A stretch of 33,915 nucleotides of DNA, taken from assembly GCF_015999245.1 (NCBI RefSeq), contig NZ_JAEAMR010000004.1, forward strand, positions 337,330 to 371,244, given 5' to 3'. A model generated the notes under the pieces. The model saw nothing but the letters and a program-made list of their open reading frames with translations, was not told the DNA's origin and did no database searches. Shown in pieces: positions 1-7,535 of the stretch. The DNA is from Streptomyces sp. AV19. GTDB lineage: Bacteria; Actinomycetota; Actinomycetes; Streptomycetales; Streptomycetaceae. The number at the start of each line of letters is the position of its first letter. Position 1 is the first letter of the stretch. A program made the position numbers and the translations under genes.

Positions 1-731
1 TGCGACCGGCCGTCGAAGGGTCTTCGGCCGGACCGGCGGCCGGGGAGCCGTACGGCGACGGCGCCCCGGGCGTCGTCGGCACACCGTTCGCGAGCGACGT
101 GCCCCAACCGGCCGTCGTGGCGGACCCGTTCCCGGCGGGCGCGGCCGTGCGACCGGTGGCCGACGGGCCTTCGGCCGGACCGGCGACGGACGGGGAGCCG
201 TACCGCGACGGCGCCCCGGGCCTCGTCGGCGAGCCGTCCCACGGCGACGGACCGGCCCCGGACCCACTCCCGGAGACGGTCCAGGAGCCGTACGACAGCG
301 GTGTCGTCCCGGCCGCCGACGCCCACGACCCGCACGCGCATGCGGCCTCCCTGCGCCGCCGCGTCCTGGGCGACTCCCACGTCGACCGGGCCGAGGCCGA
401 GGCCGCCGCCGATCCGTTCAGCCGGGACTTCGAGGCGTTCGCCAACCGGGCCACCTGGGGCGAGACCTGGTCGCGGCCGGGGCTCGACCTGCGGACGCGG
501 TCGTTGCTGACGCTGACCGCGCTCACCGTCGGCGGGCACCTGGACGAGCTCGCCGCGCACGCCCGCGCCGCGCTGCGGCTCGGGGTGAGCCCGGAGGAGA
601 TCAAGGAGACGCTCCAGCACGCCGCGCTCTACGCGGGACTCCCCGCCGCGCGGGCCGCGTTCGCGGCCGTCCGGCCCGAGGTGACGGCGCACGTCACGGC
701 GGAGGACGGTGCGCCGGAGCGGCGCCCGTAG
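1..731 (+). CDS. pcaC: 4-carboxymuconolactone decarboxylase domain, 3' part of a gene open at the left edge
   Basis: The reading frame is open from base 3, so the gene begins outside the window; a GTG at 99 is a possible but unneeded start. The last ~115 residues match the PcaC family: RRRVLGDSHVDR, then FSRDFEAFANRATWGETWSRPG, RTRSLLTLTALTVGG, and LQHAALYAGLPAARAAF. PcaC converts 4-carboxymuconolactone to 3-oxoadipate enol-lactone in the protocatechuate branch of the beta-ketoadipate pathway, in the cytoplasm. The ~100 residues before it are a Pro/Gly/Ala/Asp-rich linker containing an imperfect repeat of about 49-50 residues. Known actinobacterial PcaL proteins fuse the enol-lactonase (PcaD) to PcaC, so this is probably the C-terminal half of such a fusion; the PcaD part is not visible here. 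The domain call is strong, the fusion is inference. Confidence 0.85.
   Translation, partial: RPAVEGSSAGPAAGEPYGDGAPGVVGTPFASDVPQPAVVADPFPAGAAVRPVADGPSAGPATDGEPYRDGAPGLVGEPSHGDGPAPDPLPETVQEPYDSGVVPAADAHDPHAHAASLRRRVLGDSHVDRAEAEAAADPFSRDFEAFANRATWGETWSRPGLDLRTRSLLTLTALTVGGHLDELAAHARAALRLGVSPEEIKETLQHAALYAGLPAARAAFAAVRPEVTAHVTAEDGAPERRP
3..231 (+). repeat. Imperfect direct repeat of about 147-150 bp in the pcaC linker
   Basis: The block starting at 1 (tgcgaccgg) recurs at 148. A second anchor, gcgccccggg, occurs at 61 and 211, an offset of 150. The one-codon difference comes from GPAAGEPY versus GPATDGEPY. Both units encode RPxxxGxSAGPA...GEPYxDGAPGxVG. The repeat lies in the linker before the decarboxylase domain and probably continues left of the window. 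Confidence 0.7.
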
Positions 732-743
732 CACCATGGGGAC

Positions 744-1397
744 ATGGGGATCTTGAAGCTCACCAAGCACGGCCACGCCTGCGTCCGCCTGGAGAAGGAC
801 GGCCGCAGCCTCGTCATCGACCCGGGCGGGTTCACCGAGGAGGACGCCGCCGTCGGCGCGGACGCGCTGCTCGTCACCCACGAGCACCCGGACCACTTCG
901 ACGAGGACCGGCTGCGCCGCGCCCTGGACGCCAACCCGGCCGCCGAGCTGTGGACCCTGCGCAGCGTCGCCGACCAGGTCGCGGCCGCCTTCCCGGGGCG
1001 GGTGCACACGGTCGGCGAGGGGGACGCCTTCACCGCCGCCGGCTTCGACGTCCAGGTCCACGGGCAGCTGCACGCGGTGATCCACCCGGACATCCCGAGG
1101 ATCACCAACGTCGGCTACCTGCTGGACGGGACGGTCTTCCACCCCGGCGACGCCCTCACCGTCCCCGGGCGGCCGGTGGACACGCTGATGGTCCCGGTCA
1201 TGGCCCCGTGGAACAGGGTCGCCGACGTCATCGACTACATCCGGGAGGTCGCCCCGCGCCGGGCGATCGACATCCACGACGCGCTGCTGACCGACCTGGC
1301 CCGCCCGGTCTACGACCGGATGCTGGGCCCGGCCGGGCCGGGTGTGGGCGGGGCCGGGCACGCCCGGCTGGCGGCGGGGGAGAGCATGGAACTCTGA
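744..1397 (+). CDS. MBL-fold metallo-hydrolase
   Basis: A 217-residue protein of the metallo-beta-lactamase fold. The metal-binding signature HEHPDH is at residues 46-51, preceded by the typical LVIDPGG strand near 23-29. Further likely ligands are in HGQLHAVIH (~105-113), FHPGD (~132-136) and DIHDAL (~175). The size and lack of extra domains resemble the small UlaG/YtnP-like hydrolases of actinobacteria, whose substrates are mostly unknown. The ATG at 744 is 12 bases after the stop of the pcaC-like gene; a second ATG at 736 is out of frame. No signal peptide is seen, so it is likely cytoplasmic. The fold is secure; the substrate is not known. Confidence 0.85.
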   Translation: MGILKLTKHGHACVRLEKDGRSLVIDPGGFTEEDAAVGADALLVTHEHPDHFDEDRLRRALDANPAAELWTLRSVADQVAAAFPGRVHTVGEGDAFTAAGFDVQVHGQLHAVIHPDIPRITNVGYLLDGTVFHPGDALTVPGRPVDTLMVPVMAPWNRVADVIDYIREVAPRRAIDIHDALLTDLARPVYDRMLGPAGPGVGGAGHARLAAGESMEL

Positions 1398-1426
1398 CTG
1401 TCGGACCCGGCCGTTAGGGTGGCCGC

Positions 1427-2206
1427 ATGCGCATCGCCACCTGGAACGTGAACTCGATCACCGCCCGTCTGCCCCGCCTGCTGGCCTGGCTGGAGGGCAA
1501 CGCTCCGGACGTGCTCTGCCTCCAGGAGGTGAAGTGCGCCGAGGACGCCTTCCCGTACGAGGAGCTGCGCGCCCTCGGCTACGAGGCCGCGGTCAACGCC
1601 ACGGGCCGGTGGAACGGCGTCGCGCTGCTCTCCCGCGTCGGCCTGGCGGATGTGGTCACGGGCCTGCCCGGGGGCCCCGAGTACGAGGGCGCCCAGGAGC
1701 CCCGCGCGATCTCGGCGACGTGCGGGGCCGCCCGGGTCTGGTCGGTCTACGTGCCCAACGGCCGGGAGGTGGAGCACGACCACTACGGCTACAAGCTCCG
1801 CTGGTTCGAGGCCCTGCGGGACGCCGTCGCGGCCGACGCCGCCGACGGCCGCCCCTTCGCCGTCCTCGGCGACTACAACGTCGCGCCGACCGACGAGGAC
1901 GTCTACGACCCGGCCGTCTTCGAGGGCGCCACGCACGTCACGCCCGCCGAGCGCGCCGCCCTCGCGGCCCTGCGCGACACGGGCCTGACGGATGTGGTCC
2001 CCCGCCCCCTGAAGTACGACCGCCCCTACACCTACTGGGACTACCGCCAGCTCTGCTTCCCGAAGAACAAGGGCATGCGCATCGACCTCGTCTACGGCAA
2101 CGCCCCGTTCGCCGCCGCCGTCAAGGACGCCTACGTCGACCGGGAGGAGCGCAAGGGCAAGGGCGCCTCCGACCACGCGCCGGTGGTCGTCGACCTGGAC
2201 GTGTAG
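1427..2206 (+). CDS. xthA: Exodeoxyribonuclease III / AP endonuclease
   Basis: A 259-residue member of the endonuclease/exonuclease/phosphatase superfamily, about the length of Escherichia coli XthA (268). It would cut DNA at abasic sites and remove 3' blocking groups in base excision repair. Visible signatures are WNVNS (residues 6-10), LQEVK with the metal-binding Glu34, GDYNVAPTDEDVYDP in the middle, YTYWDYR, RIDLVY, and the C-terminal SDHAPVVVDLD with the catalytic His. It starts 29 bases after the MBL gene on the same strand. It faces the GDSL hydrolase gene, whose stop lies 25 bases downstream. Confidence 0.93.
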   Translation: MRIATWNVNSITARLPRLLAWLEGNAPDVLCLQEVKCAEDAFPYEELRALGYEAAVNATGRWNGVALLSRVGLADVVTGLPGGPEYEGAQEPRAISATCGAARVWSVYVPNGREVEHDHYGYKLRWFEALRDAVAADAADGRPFAVLGDYNVAPTDEDVYDPAVFEGATHVTPAERAALAALRDTGLTDVVPRPLKYDRPYTYWDYRQLCFPKNKGMRIDLVYGNAPFAAAVKDAYVDREERKGKGASDHAPVVVDLDV

Positions 2207-2230
2207 CGCGTGGGCCTGTGGCGGGCCCGG

Positions 2231-4072
2231 TCACAGCCGCCGCAGGTCCACCGCATCGGCGAACGCCTTCATCCCCGCGTCGTTGGGGTGCAGGTGGTCG
2301 CCGCCGTCGAAGCGGGGCAGCATCCGGTCCGGGTGCTGCGGGTCCCGGATCGCGCGGTCGAAGTCGAAGACCGCGTCGTAGAGCCCGCCGTTCTCCCGGA
2401 TGTGCCGGTTGATCGCCGTGCGCTGCGCCTCCGCCGTCGCCGTGCAGTCCCCGTAGCCGCCGCACGGCGCGATCGTCGCCGCGACGACGCGCAGCCCGCG
2501 CTCGTGCGCCCGCTCGGCGATGGACCGCAGAGCGGCGATCACCTGGGGGGCGGTGGTGCCGGCCCGGATGTCGTTGACGCCCTCGAAGACGATGACGGTA
2601 CGGGCCGAGGTCTGGGCCAGGACGTCGCGTTCCAGCCGGTGCCCGGCGCTCACCCCGCTGAGGGTGGTACTGGTCCCGTTGCCCTGGTAGCGGTCGTCCA
2701 CCACGCGGTTGCCGGAGATCCCGCTGTTGAGCACGCCGTACACGGGCACCGCGGTCTGCGCGCGCAGCCGCCGGGCCAGCAGGTCGGGCCAGCGGCCGTC
2801 GGCGTCGGGCTTGGAGCGCTCCCCGTCGGTGATCGAGTCGCCGAGCGCCACGACCGAGCCCGGCCCGCCGCTCACGTCGATGCCGGTGAGCAGCGGCCAG
2901 TTGGTGATCGTCCCGGTGAAGGTGTCCGCGTCCCGGTCCTCCGTCCGGTCCCCGCCGTCGTCGTCGGTGAGGTACGAGTGCTGGTTGGTGTAGTGGTGCA
3001 CCGGCAACGCCCGTACCGTGCCCGGGAGATGGAGGGAGACCAGCAGGCTGGTGTCCGCCGGGATCCGGAACCCGAGCGGGTCGCTGAACTGCTGCGCCCC
3101 CGCCGGGATGACGACGTCCTCCCGGTCGCCGAAGGTCAGCGTCCGGGGCCGGCCGGCCGTCGCGGCGCCCTTGCCCCGCAGCGCCACGGTCGCGTGCCCG
3201 ATCCGCAGCGGCTGCCCGGCGAAGGTGTTCTCCAGCCGGATGCGGGTCCGTTGGCCGCCCACGGAGCTGCGCACGACCAGCCGCAGGGTCCGGTCGGTCC
3301 AGGGGCCCACGGCGGTGTACCCGGACGGGGGAGCCGCCCAGCTGCCGGTCCACCCGTTCGAGGGAGCGCGCAGTGCCATGGAGAAGATGTGCAGTTGCAC
3401 CGACGCGCGGGGGGCGCGGGGGAGGACGACGGAGTCGACCTCCCGGCCGCGTGCGACCGGGACGGTCACGGCGTGCAGCCGGGTCGTCTCCGTCCGGCGG
3501 CCGGTGGGCGTGTTGAGGTGGGGGAGCGCGACGGCCTTGGTGCTGAGCAGCCCGCGCCGCCAGTCCGGGGCGGTCAGGCGGTAGGCGGTGTGCGAGCCGT
3601 CGCGGTAGCGGACGGTGCCGGTGCCGCTGACGTCGCCGCCGGGCCCGGCGGCGGAGCTGCTGGCGACGAGGAACGAGAGCGCCTGGCCGCGGCCGCGCAG
3701 CCGGACCGTCTGCCCGGCGGCCCGTACGTTGTCGGGCTCCCCGGGCGCGGAGCGCGGCCGGCGCAGGGGCGAGCCGTCGATCGTGAGCGCGCGGCCGGGC
3801 GTCCAGCCCGCCGCCTTGAGGTCCTGGGCGGAGAAGGAACCGCCCGCCCCGTCGAAGTCGGCTTCGTCGGGGCGGGCGTCGTCGCTGACCGCCGTATTGT
3901 CGAAAAGCCGCTCCAAGGGGAGCGGCTCACTGCCTCGAAGGCCCGGATCGGCGAGTGCGGGAGCGGTCGCGAGATTCGACAGGAGAACGGCGCAGACCGT
4001 CCCCGCCGCGACGGCCCCCGCCGCCCGCCACCGTCTGTGCCGTCGTGCCGTGAGCTTCGTTGTCCGGAGCAT
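2231..4072 (-). CDS. Secreted SGNH/GDSL-family hydrolase
   Basis: A protein of 613 residues if translation starts at the ATG at 4072. The ATG at 4081 is also in frame, but GGAGG sits only 1 base before it and 10 bases before 4072, so 4072 is preferred. The N-terminus is a basic, then hydrophobic Sec-type signal ending near APALA. The first half is beta-rich with no motif I can name. The second half carries SGNH blocks: block I GDSITDG, an Asn in LNSGISGNRV, block III VNDIR, and block V DHLHPND with the catalytic Asp/His. Such enzymes are secreted esterases or lipases acting on acyl or acetyl esters. The substrate cannot be read from the sequence. Confidence 0.88.
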   Translation of the reverse strand: MLRTTKLTARRHRRWRAAGAVAAGTVCAVLLSNLATAPALADPGLRGSEPLPLERLFDNTAVSDDARPDEADFDGAGGSFSAQDLKAAGWTPGRALTIDGSPLRRPRSAPGEPDNVRAAGQTVRLRGRGQALSFLVASSSAAGPGGDVSGTGTVRYRDGSHTAYRLTAPDWRRGLLSTKAVALPHLNTPTGRRTETTRLHAVTVPVARGREVDSVVLPRAPRASVQLHIFSMALRAPSNGWTGSWAAPPSGYTAVGPWTDRTLRLVVRSSVGGQRTRIRLENTFAGQPLRIGHATVALRGKGAATAGRPRTLTFGDREDVVIPAGAQQFSDPLGFRIPADTSLLVSLHLPGTVRALPVHHYTNQHSYLTDDDGGDRTEDRDADTFTGTITNWPLLTGIDVSGGPGSVVALGDSITDGERSKPDADGRWPDLLARRLRAQTAVPVYGVLNSGISGNRVVDDRYQGNGTSTTLSGVSAGHRLERDVLAQTSARTVIVFEGVNDIRAGTTAPQVIAALRSIAERAHERGLRVVAATIAPCGGYGDCTATAEAQRTAINRHIRENGGLYDAVFDFDRAIRDPQHPDRMLPRFDGGDHLHPNDAGMKAFADAVDLRRL

Positions 4073-4221
4073 GCGTGTCATGCCTCCCGTGATTCCCAGG
4101 CTGGGATGTGGCGGGATGAAGCTAAGGAGACGAACGGGGAACGTCAAGGAGGCCGGGAGGACACGTCCTCGCGCCGCGCGCCGGTGGTGGTGCCGACTGC
4201 GCGGGTGCGATCCTTGCCGGT

Positions 4222-4677
4222 ATGAACATTCCCTTTTTGGGCGGATGGCGCAGGCGGCACGGTGCGGCGCGCGGGGCGGCGGTCCTCGGCCCGGAGGGCC
4301 GGGAGGCGGGGGACCGGGACGCGGAGGGGCTGACGGAGCTGCTGTCGGAGTGCGAACTCCTGCGCGCCCAGGCGGAGTCGGCGGGCGTGACGCTCGACGA
4401 CGGCCCGGCGTCCCTGGAGGCCCTCGACCAGCTCCAGCCGCGCTGGCGCGACGACGAGGAGCTCCAGTCCTGGCTGGGCAACGACGCGGGGCTGTACCTG
4501 GGCACCGTGGTGGTGCGGACGGTTCCGGGGGCGGTGTGGCACCTGTGGCCCGACGGGCAGCCGGTGGTGCGGCTGGTGAGCGGGCGTGAGGTGGATGTGG
4601 TGGAGGCGGGGCACGCGTGGGCGGTGGACGGGGCGCCGGAGCTGTCCCAGCTGTACGCGGAGCTGTCGGAGTGCTGA
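4222..4677 (+). CDS. Uncharacterised 151-residue protein (possibly DUF6278-like)
   Basis: A cytoplasmic protein with no signal peptide or membrane segment. After a basic N-terminus (MNIPFLGGWRRRHG) comes a predicted helical region of repeated Leu/Glu, then a compact part with WRDDEELQSWLGNDAG, LGTVVVRTVPGAVWHLWP, VVRLVSGREVDVVEAG and a C-terminal LSQLYAELSEC. I recall similar short proteins in many streptomycetes, possibly DUF6278, but cannot confirm that. No good ribosome site precedes the ATG at 4222. It is divergent from the GDSL hydrolase gene, with 149 bases between starts, and is followed at once by a terminator. No function is proposed. Confidence 0.7.
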   Translation: MNIPFLGGWRRRHGAARGAAVLGPEGREAGDRDAEGLTELLSECELLRAQAESAGVTLDDGPASLEALDQLQPRWRDDEELQSWLGNDAGLYLGTVVVRTVPGAVWHLWPDGQPVVRLVSGREVDVVEAGHAWAVDGAPELSQLYAELSEC

Positions 4678-4681
4678 GCGA

Positions 4682-4704
4682 CCCGGGGCGCCGGGCCTTT
4701 TTCT
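4682..4704 (+). terminator. Intrinsic terminator after the 151-residue gene
   Basis: Begins 5 bases after the stop at 4677. A short GC stem, CCCGG/CCGGG with a GGCG loop (4682-4695), is followed by a T-rich run (CCTTTTTCTT). Confidence 0.6.
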
Positions 4705-4711
4705 TGCCCCT

Positions 4712-4866
4712 CCCCGCCCTTTCACCGTTTCCGCAGCAGCACGCTGCGCGTGCTGTCCTCAAGCGCCGGACGGGCTGAATCAGCCCGTCCGGCGCTTGAG
4801 GACGAACGCGGCGCAGCCGCGTTGCACCCCTGCGCGGAGCGCGCGAGAAACGGTGAAAGGGCGGGG
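4712..4866. repeat. Nested inverted-repeat element (full copy A of a dispersed intergenic repeat)
   Basis: Outer arms are a perfect 20-bp pair at 4712-4731 and 4847-4866 (ccccgccctttcaccgtttc and its complement). Inner arms are a perfect 23-bp pair at 4756-4778 and 4780-4802 around a single central A. Between them lie smaller hairpins: cagcacgc/gcgtgctg on the left and aacgcggc/gccgcgtt on the right. The right half, read in reverse, is nearly identical to the element at 22822-22920. No coding potential is evident. Confidence 0.85.
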
Positions 4867-4999
4867 CGGGGAGAAACACCCCCGCGACCGAATAGCGGTA
4901 CCGCATCGCCGGATTGCGGCGACCCGCCATGGACGGGAGCGGCGCGCTCCGGTCTAATGGTTGCCCGAGGATACTAGTCCGCTTGCGCCGGAGGTCGCC

Positions 5000-6232
5000 A
5001 TGACCGAAACCGTGCACGACGCCCCGACCCCGATCCCCGCCCCGAGCCCCACCGCCCTCTCCTGGCCGCAGGACCGCGCCTGCCCCTACGACCCGCCGCC
5101 CGCCTACCCCTCGCCCGGCCGGGACGCCCCGCTGACCCGGATGCGGCTCTTCGACGGCCGCGAGGTCTGGCTCGTCACCGGCCACGCCGAGGCCCGCGCG
5201 CTGCTCACCGACCCGCGGCTGTCGGCCGACCGGCGGCACGCGGACTTCCCCGTCCTGATGCCTCGCAACCGGGACCAGCGCAAGGTCGACCTCCCGCTGC
5301 TCGGCACCGACGACCCCCGCCACAAAGAGCAGCGCAGAATGCTCATCCCGGGCTTCGGGCTCAAGCGGACCGCCGCCCTGCGGCCGGACATCGAGCGGAC
5401 CGTGGACACCCTCCTCGACCGCATGCTCGCCGCCGGCCCGGAGGCCGACCTCGTCGCCGCGTACGCCCTGCCCCTCCCGTCGATGGTCATCTGTTCCCTG
5501 CTCGGAGTGCCGTACGCCGACCACGAGTTCTTCGAAGGGCGCTCGCGGACGCTGCTGCTGGCCGAGACCGCGGAGGAGACGACCGCCGCCCGCGACGAGC
5601 TCCGGGCATACCTGCGCCGGCTGCTCGACGCCAAGCGGGAGACGCCCGGCGACGGGCTCCTCGACGGCCTCGTCACCGACCAGCTCGCCCGCGGCGAACT
5701 CGACCGCGAGGAACTGGTGATGATGGCGCTGCTGCTGATCCTCGCCGGCCACGAGACCACGGCCAACATGATCTCGCTCGGCACCTACGCGCTGCTGCGC
5801 CACCCGGACCAACTGGCCGCGCTGCGCGCCGACCCGGCGCTGATGCCCGGCGCGGTCGAGGAACTGCTGCGCCATCTGTCCATCGCCGACGGGATGATGC
5901 GCGTGGCCACCGAGGACATCGAGATGGCCGGGGCGACCGTCCGGGCGGGTGAGGGCGTCATGCTCGCCACACCGTCGATCAATCGCGACCCGGCCGTCTA
6001 CGCGGACCCCGACGCCCTCGACATCCGGCGCTCCGCCCGGCACCATGTCGCCTTCGGGTACGGCGTCCATCAGTGCCTGGGGCAGAACCTGGCCCGGGCC
6101 GAACTGGAAATCGCCTTCTCGTCCCTCTTTGCCCGTATCCCGACGCTGCGGCTGGCCGTTGCCCCGGATGAGGTGCGCGCCAAGCCCGGCGGCACCGTCC
6201 AAGGACTGTTCGCCCTCCCGGTCACCTGGTGA
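5000..6232 (+). CDS. Cytochrome P450 (CYP105-like)
   Basis: A 410-residue class I bacterial P450. The start at 5000 has GGAGG five bases upstream; an in-frame extension to 4961 lacks support. The I-helix oxygen-binding motif AGHETT is at residues 249-254. The ExxR pair lies in the preceding-to-middle region typical of the family. The heme loop FGYGVHQC spans 352-359, with Cys359 as the axial thiolate. The ARHHVAFGYGVHQCLGQNLARAEL context is typical of streptomycete CYP105 proteins, which hydroxylate xenobiotics or natural products. It uses electrons from a ferredoxin, encoded immediately downstream. No ferredoxin reductase or biosynthetic genes are adjacent, so the substrate is unknown. Confidence 0.93.
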   Translation: MTETVHDAPTPIPAPSPTALSWPQDRACPYDPPPAYPSPGRDAPLTRMRLFDGREVWLVTGHAEARALLTDPRLSADRRHADFPVLMPRNRDQRKVDLPLLGTDDPRHKEQRRMLIPGFGLKRTAALRPDIERTVDTLLDRMLAAGPEADLVAAYALPLPSMVICSLLGVPYADHEFFEGRSRTLLLAETAEETTAARDELRAYLRRLLDAKRETPGDGLLDGLVTDQLARGELDREELVMMALLLILAGHETTANMISLGTYALLRHPDQLAALRADPALMPGAVEELLRHLSIADGMMRVATEDIEMAGATVRAGEGVMLATPSINRDPAVYADPDALDIRRSARHHVAFGYGVHQCLGQNLARAELEIAFSSLFARIPTLRLAVAPDEVRAKPGGTVQGLFALPVTW

Positions 6233-6252
6233 CCGTGAAACGGAGTACGACC

Positions 6253-6447
6253 ATGCGCGTCAGCATCGATTCGGATCTGTGCATCGGCTCGGGCCAGTGC
6301 GCCCTCACCGCACCGGCCGTGTTCGACTCGGACGACGACGGATTCGGCCTCGTCCGCCCGGGCAGCGAGGACGGCCGGGGGGACCCCATGGTCAAGGAGG
6401 CGGTACGGGCCTGTCCGGTGCAGGCGATCGCCTTCGCGGAGGAGTAG
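6253..6447 (+). CDS. 3Fe-4S ferredoxin, P450 partner
   Basis: A 64-residue ferredoxin with Cys10, Cys16 and Cys54 (CIGSGQC and CPVQAI), the three-cysteine pattern of [3Fe-4S] ferredoxins that pair with CYP105-type P450s. The usual second Cys of a 4Fe-4S site is replaced by Ser/Gly, as expected. The ATG at 6253 has CGGAG seven bases upstream and gives the usual MRVSID start. A GTG at 6229 overlaps the P450 stop but would add eight atypical residues. The gene is in an operon with the P450 and passes it electrons. Confidence 0.92.
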   Translation: MRVSIDSDLCIGSGQCALTAPAVFDSDDDGFGLVRPGSEDGRGDPMVKEAVRACPVQAIAFAEE

Positions 6448-6452
6448 CCCGT

Positions 6453-6482
6453 GAGGGCGGGTGCCGAACGGCACCCGCCCTC
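6453..6482. terminator. Hairpin between convergent ferredoxin and serine hydrolase genes
   Basis: A perfect 13-bp stem (gagggcgggtgcc and its complement) with a GAAC loop, starting 5 bases after the ferredoxin stop and ending 9 bases before the convergent stop. Likely a two-way terminator; there is no long T run. Confidence 0.7.
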
Positions 6483-6491
6483 GTGCCGCCG

Positions 6492-7400
6492 TCACGCCTG
6501 CGGCGGCATGACCTCCTGCGGGTCGGCCGGCGGGACGATCAACATGCCCTTCTTCACTGCCGGGTTGACGTCCTTGTGGATCACCCGGGCCACGGCCTGG
6601 ATCGTGTCGATGCCGCCCTGCCAGCTGCGGTTGCCGTGGGTGAGGACCGACATCGTGTAGGTGCGGCCGCCCGTGGTGAAGGCGCCGATGCTGTGCACCC
6701 GCCACAGACCGTCCTTGCTGCGCTGCAGCCAGCCGTTCTTGACGTGGACCTTGGCGCCCTTGGGCGCGCCGGCCGGGGTGCCCCAGCGCTGCGAGGCGAT
6801 GACCTTGTTCATCAGGTCCAGGGCGTAGGCGCGGGACTTGTCGCCCAGTACCTTGTTCCGGTTCGTGAACAGGGCGAGGAGACGCTGCTCGTCCCGCGCG
6901 GTGATCTGGGTGGTGCCCCAGGTCTGGTTGGGGACCGTCCGCGTCATCCCGGCGGTCTTCACGAACTTGGTGATCCGCGCGGTCGTGAGCTGGTTGCGCA
7001 GCGCCGTGGTGGAGTCGTTGTCCGATTCGGTGATCATCTTCTTGGCGAGGGTCTTCTCGCGGGCCGTCAGCGACCGCTTGTGCTGCTCCGCGTCCCACAG
7101 GAGGGCGCCGAGCACGATCGGCTTGAAGACGCTCGCGGAGTCGAACTGCCGGTCCGCGTCGTAGGTGCAGGTCGTCTTCGTGGCCGGGTCGCCGAAGGCG
7201 ATGCCCGTCTTGCCGGCCCGGCCGCGCAGCGCCGCCGTGATGTCCTTGGTCAGCTTGTCGGCGAGGCCCTTCTTCGCGGACGTGCAGACCACCTTGGGAC
7301 CGGCGGCCGCGGCCGGCTCAGCCATGGCGAGCGGCGCGGCCAGCGCCCCGACGGCCAGTGCCGTGGTCAGGGCGCGGCGGGATATCGGGTGGTGAGGCAT
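6492..7400 (-). CDS. Secreted class A beta-lactamase-fold serine hydrolase
   Basis: A 302-residue exported protein. The N-terminus ISRRALTTALAVGALAAPLAMA looks like a Tat or Sec signal with cleavage near residues 27-33. The penicilloyl-serine transferase motifs are present: SVFK (Ser90, Lys93), SDN (126-128), and KNG (221-223) in place of the usual KTG. The omega-loop ExxLN motif that supplies the deacylating Glu166 in true class A beta-lactamases is not evident between SDN and KNG. It may therefore be a DD-peptidase-like enzyme or penicillin-binding hydrolase rather than an efficient beta-lactamase. The ATG at 7400 has a G-rich ribosome site (GGGGGG) eight bases upstream. Confidence 0.85.
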   Translation of the reverse strand: MPHHPISRRALTTALAVGALAAPLAMAEPAAAAGPKVVCTSAKKGLADKLTKDITAALRGRAGKTGIAFGDPATKTTCTYDADRQFDSASVFKPIVLGALLWDAEQHKRSLTAREKTLAKKMITESDNDSTTALRNQLTTARITKFVKTAGMTRTVPNQTWGTTQITARDEQRLLALFTNRNKVLGDKSRAYALDLMNKVIASQRWGTPAGAPKGAKVHVKNGWLQRSKDGLWRVHSIGAFTTGGRTYTMSVLTHGNRSWQGGIDTIQAVARVIHKDVNPAVKKGMLIVPPADPQEVMPPQA

Positions 7401-7535
7401 GGGTGTTTCCCCCCTGTGCTGGGCTGTGACGAGCCACCTCCGGTGAACTCAATCGCCATGACACAGAAGGGAATCGAAAAGTTGCGCGACCGGAGAGCGT
7501 TGTCCGCCACACCTCCGCGCGTCCCGCCACCCCGC

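Noticed and set aside
2231..6202. A 1323-codon open frame on the minus strand
   Set aside because: Only its 3' part (to 4072) is a recognisable protein. The rest lies opposite the P450 gene and the repeat element, and is an open frame caused by high GC.
6229..6252. GTG at 6229 as the ferredoxin start, overlapping the P450 stop
   Set aside because: The added residues are atypical, and CGGAG is well placed for the ATG at 6253.
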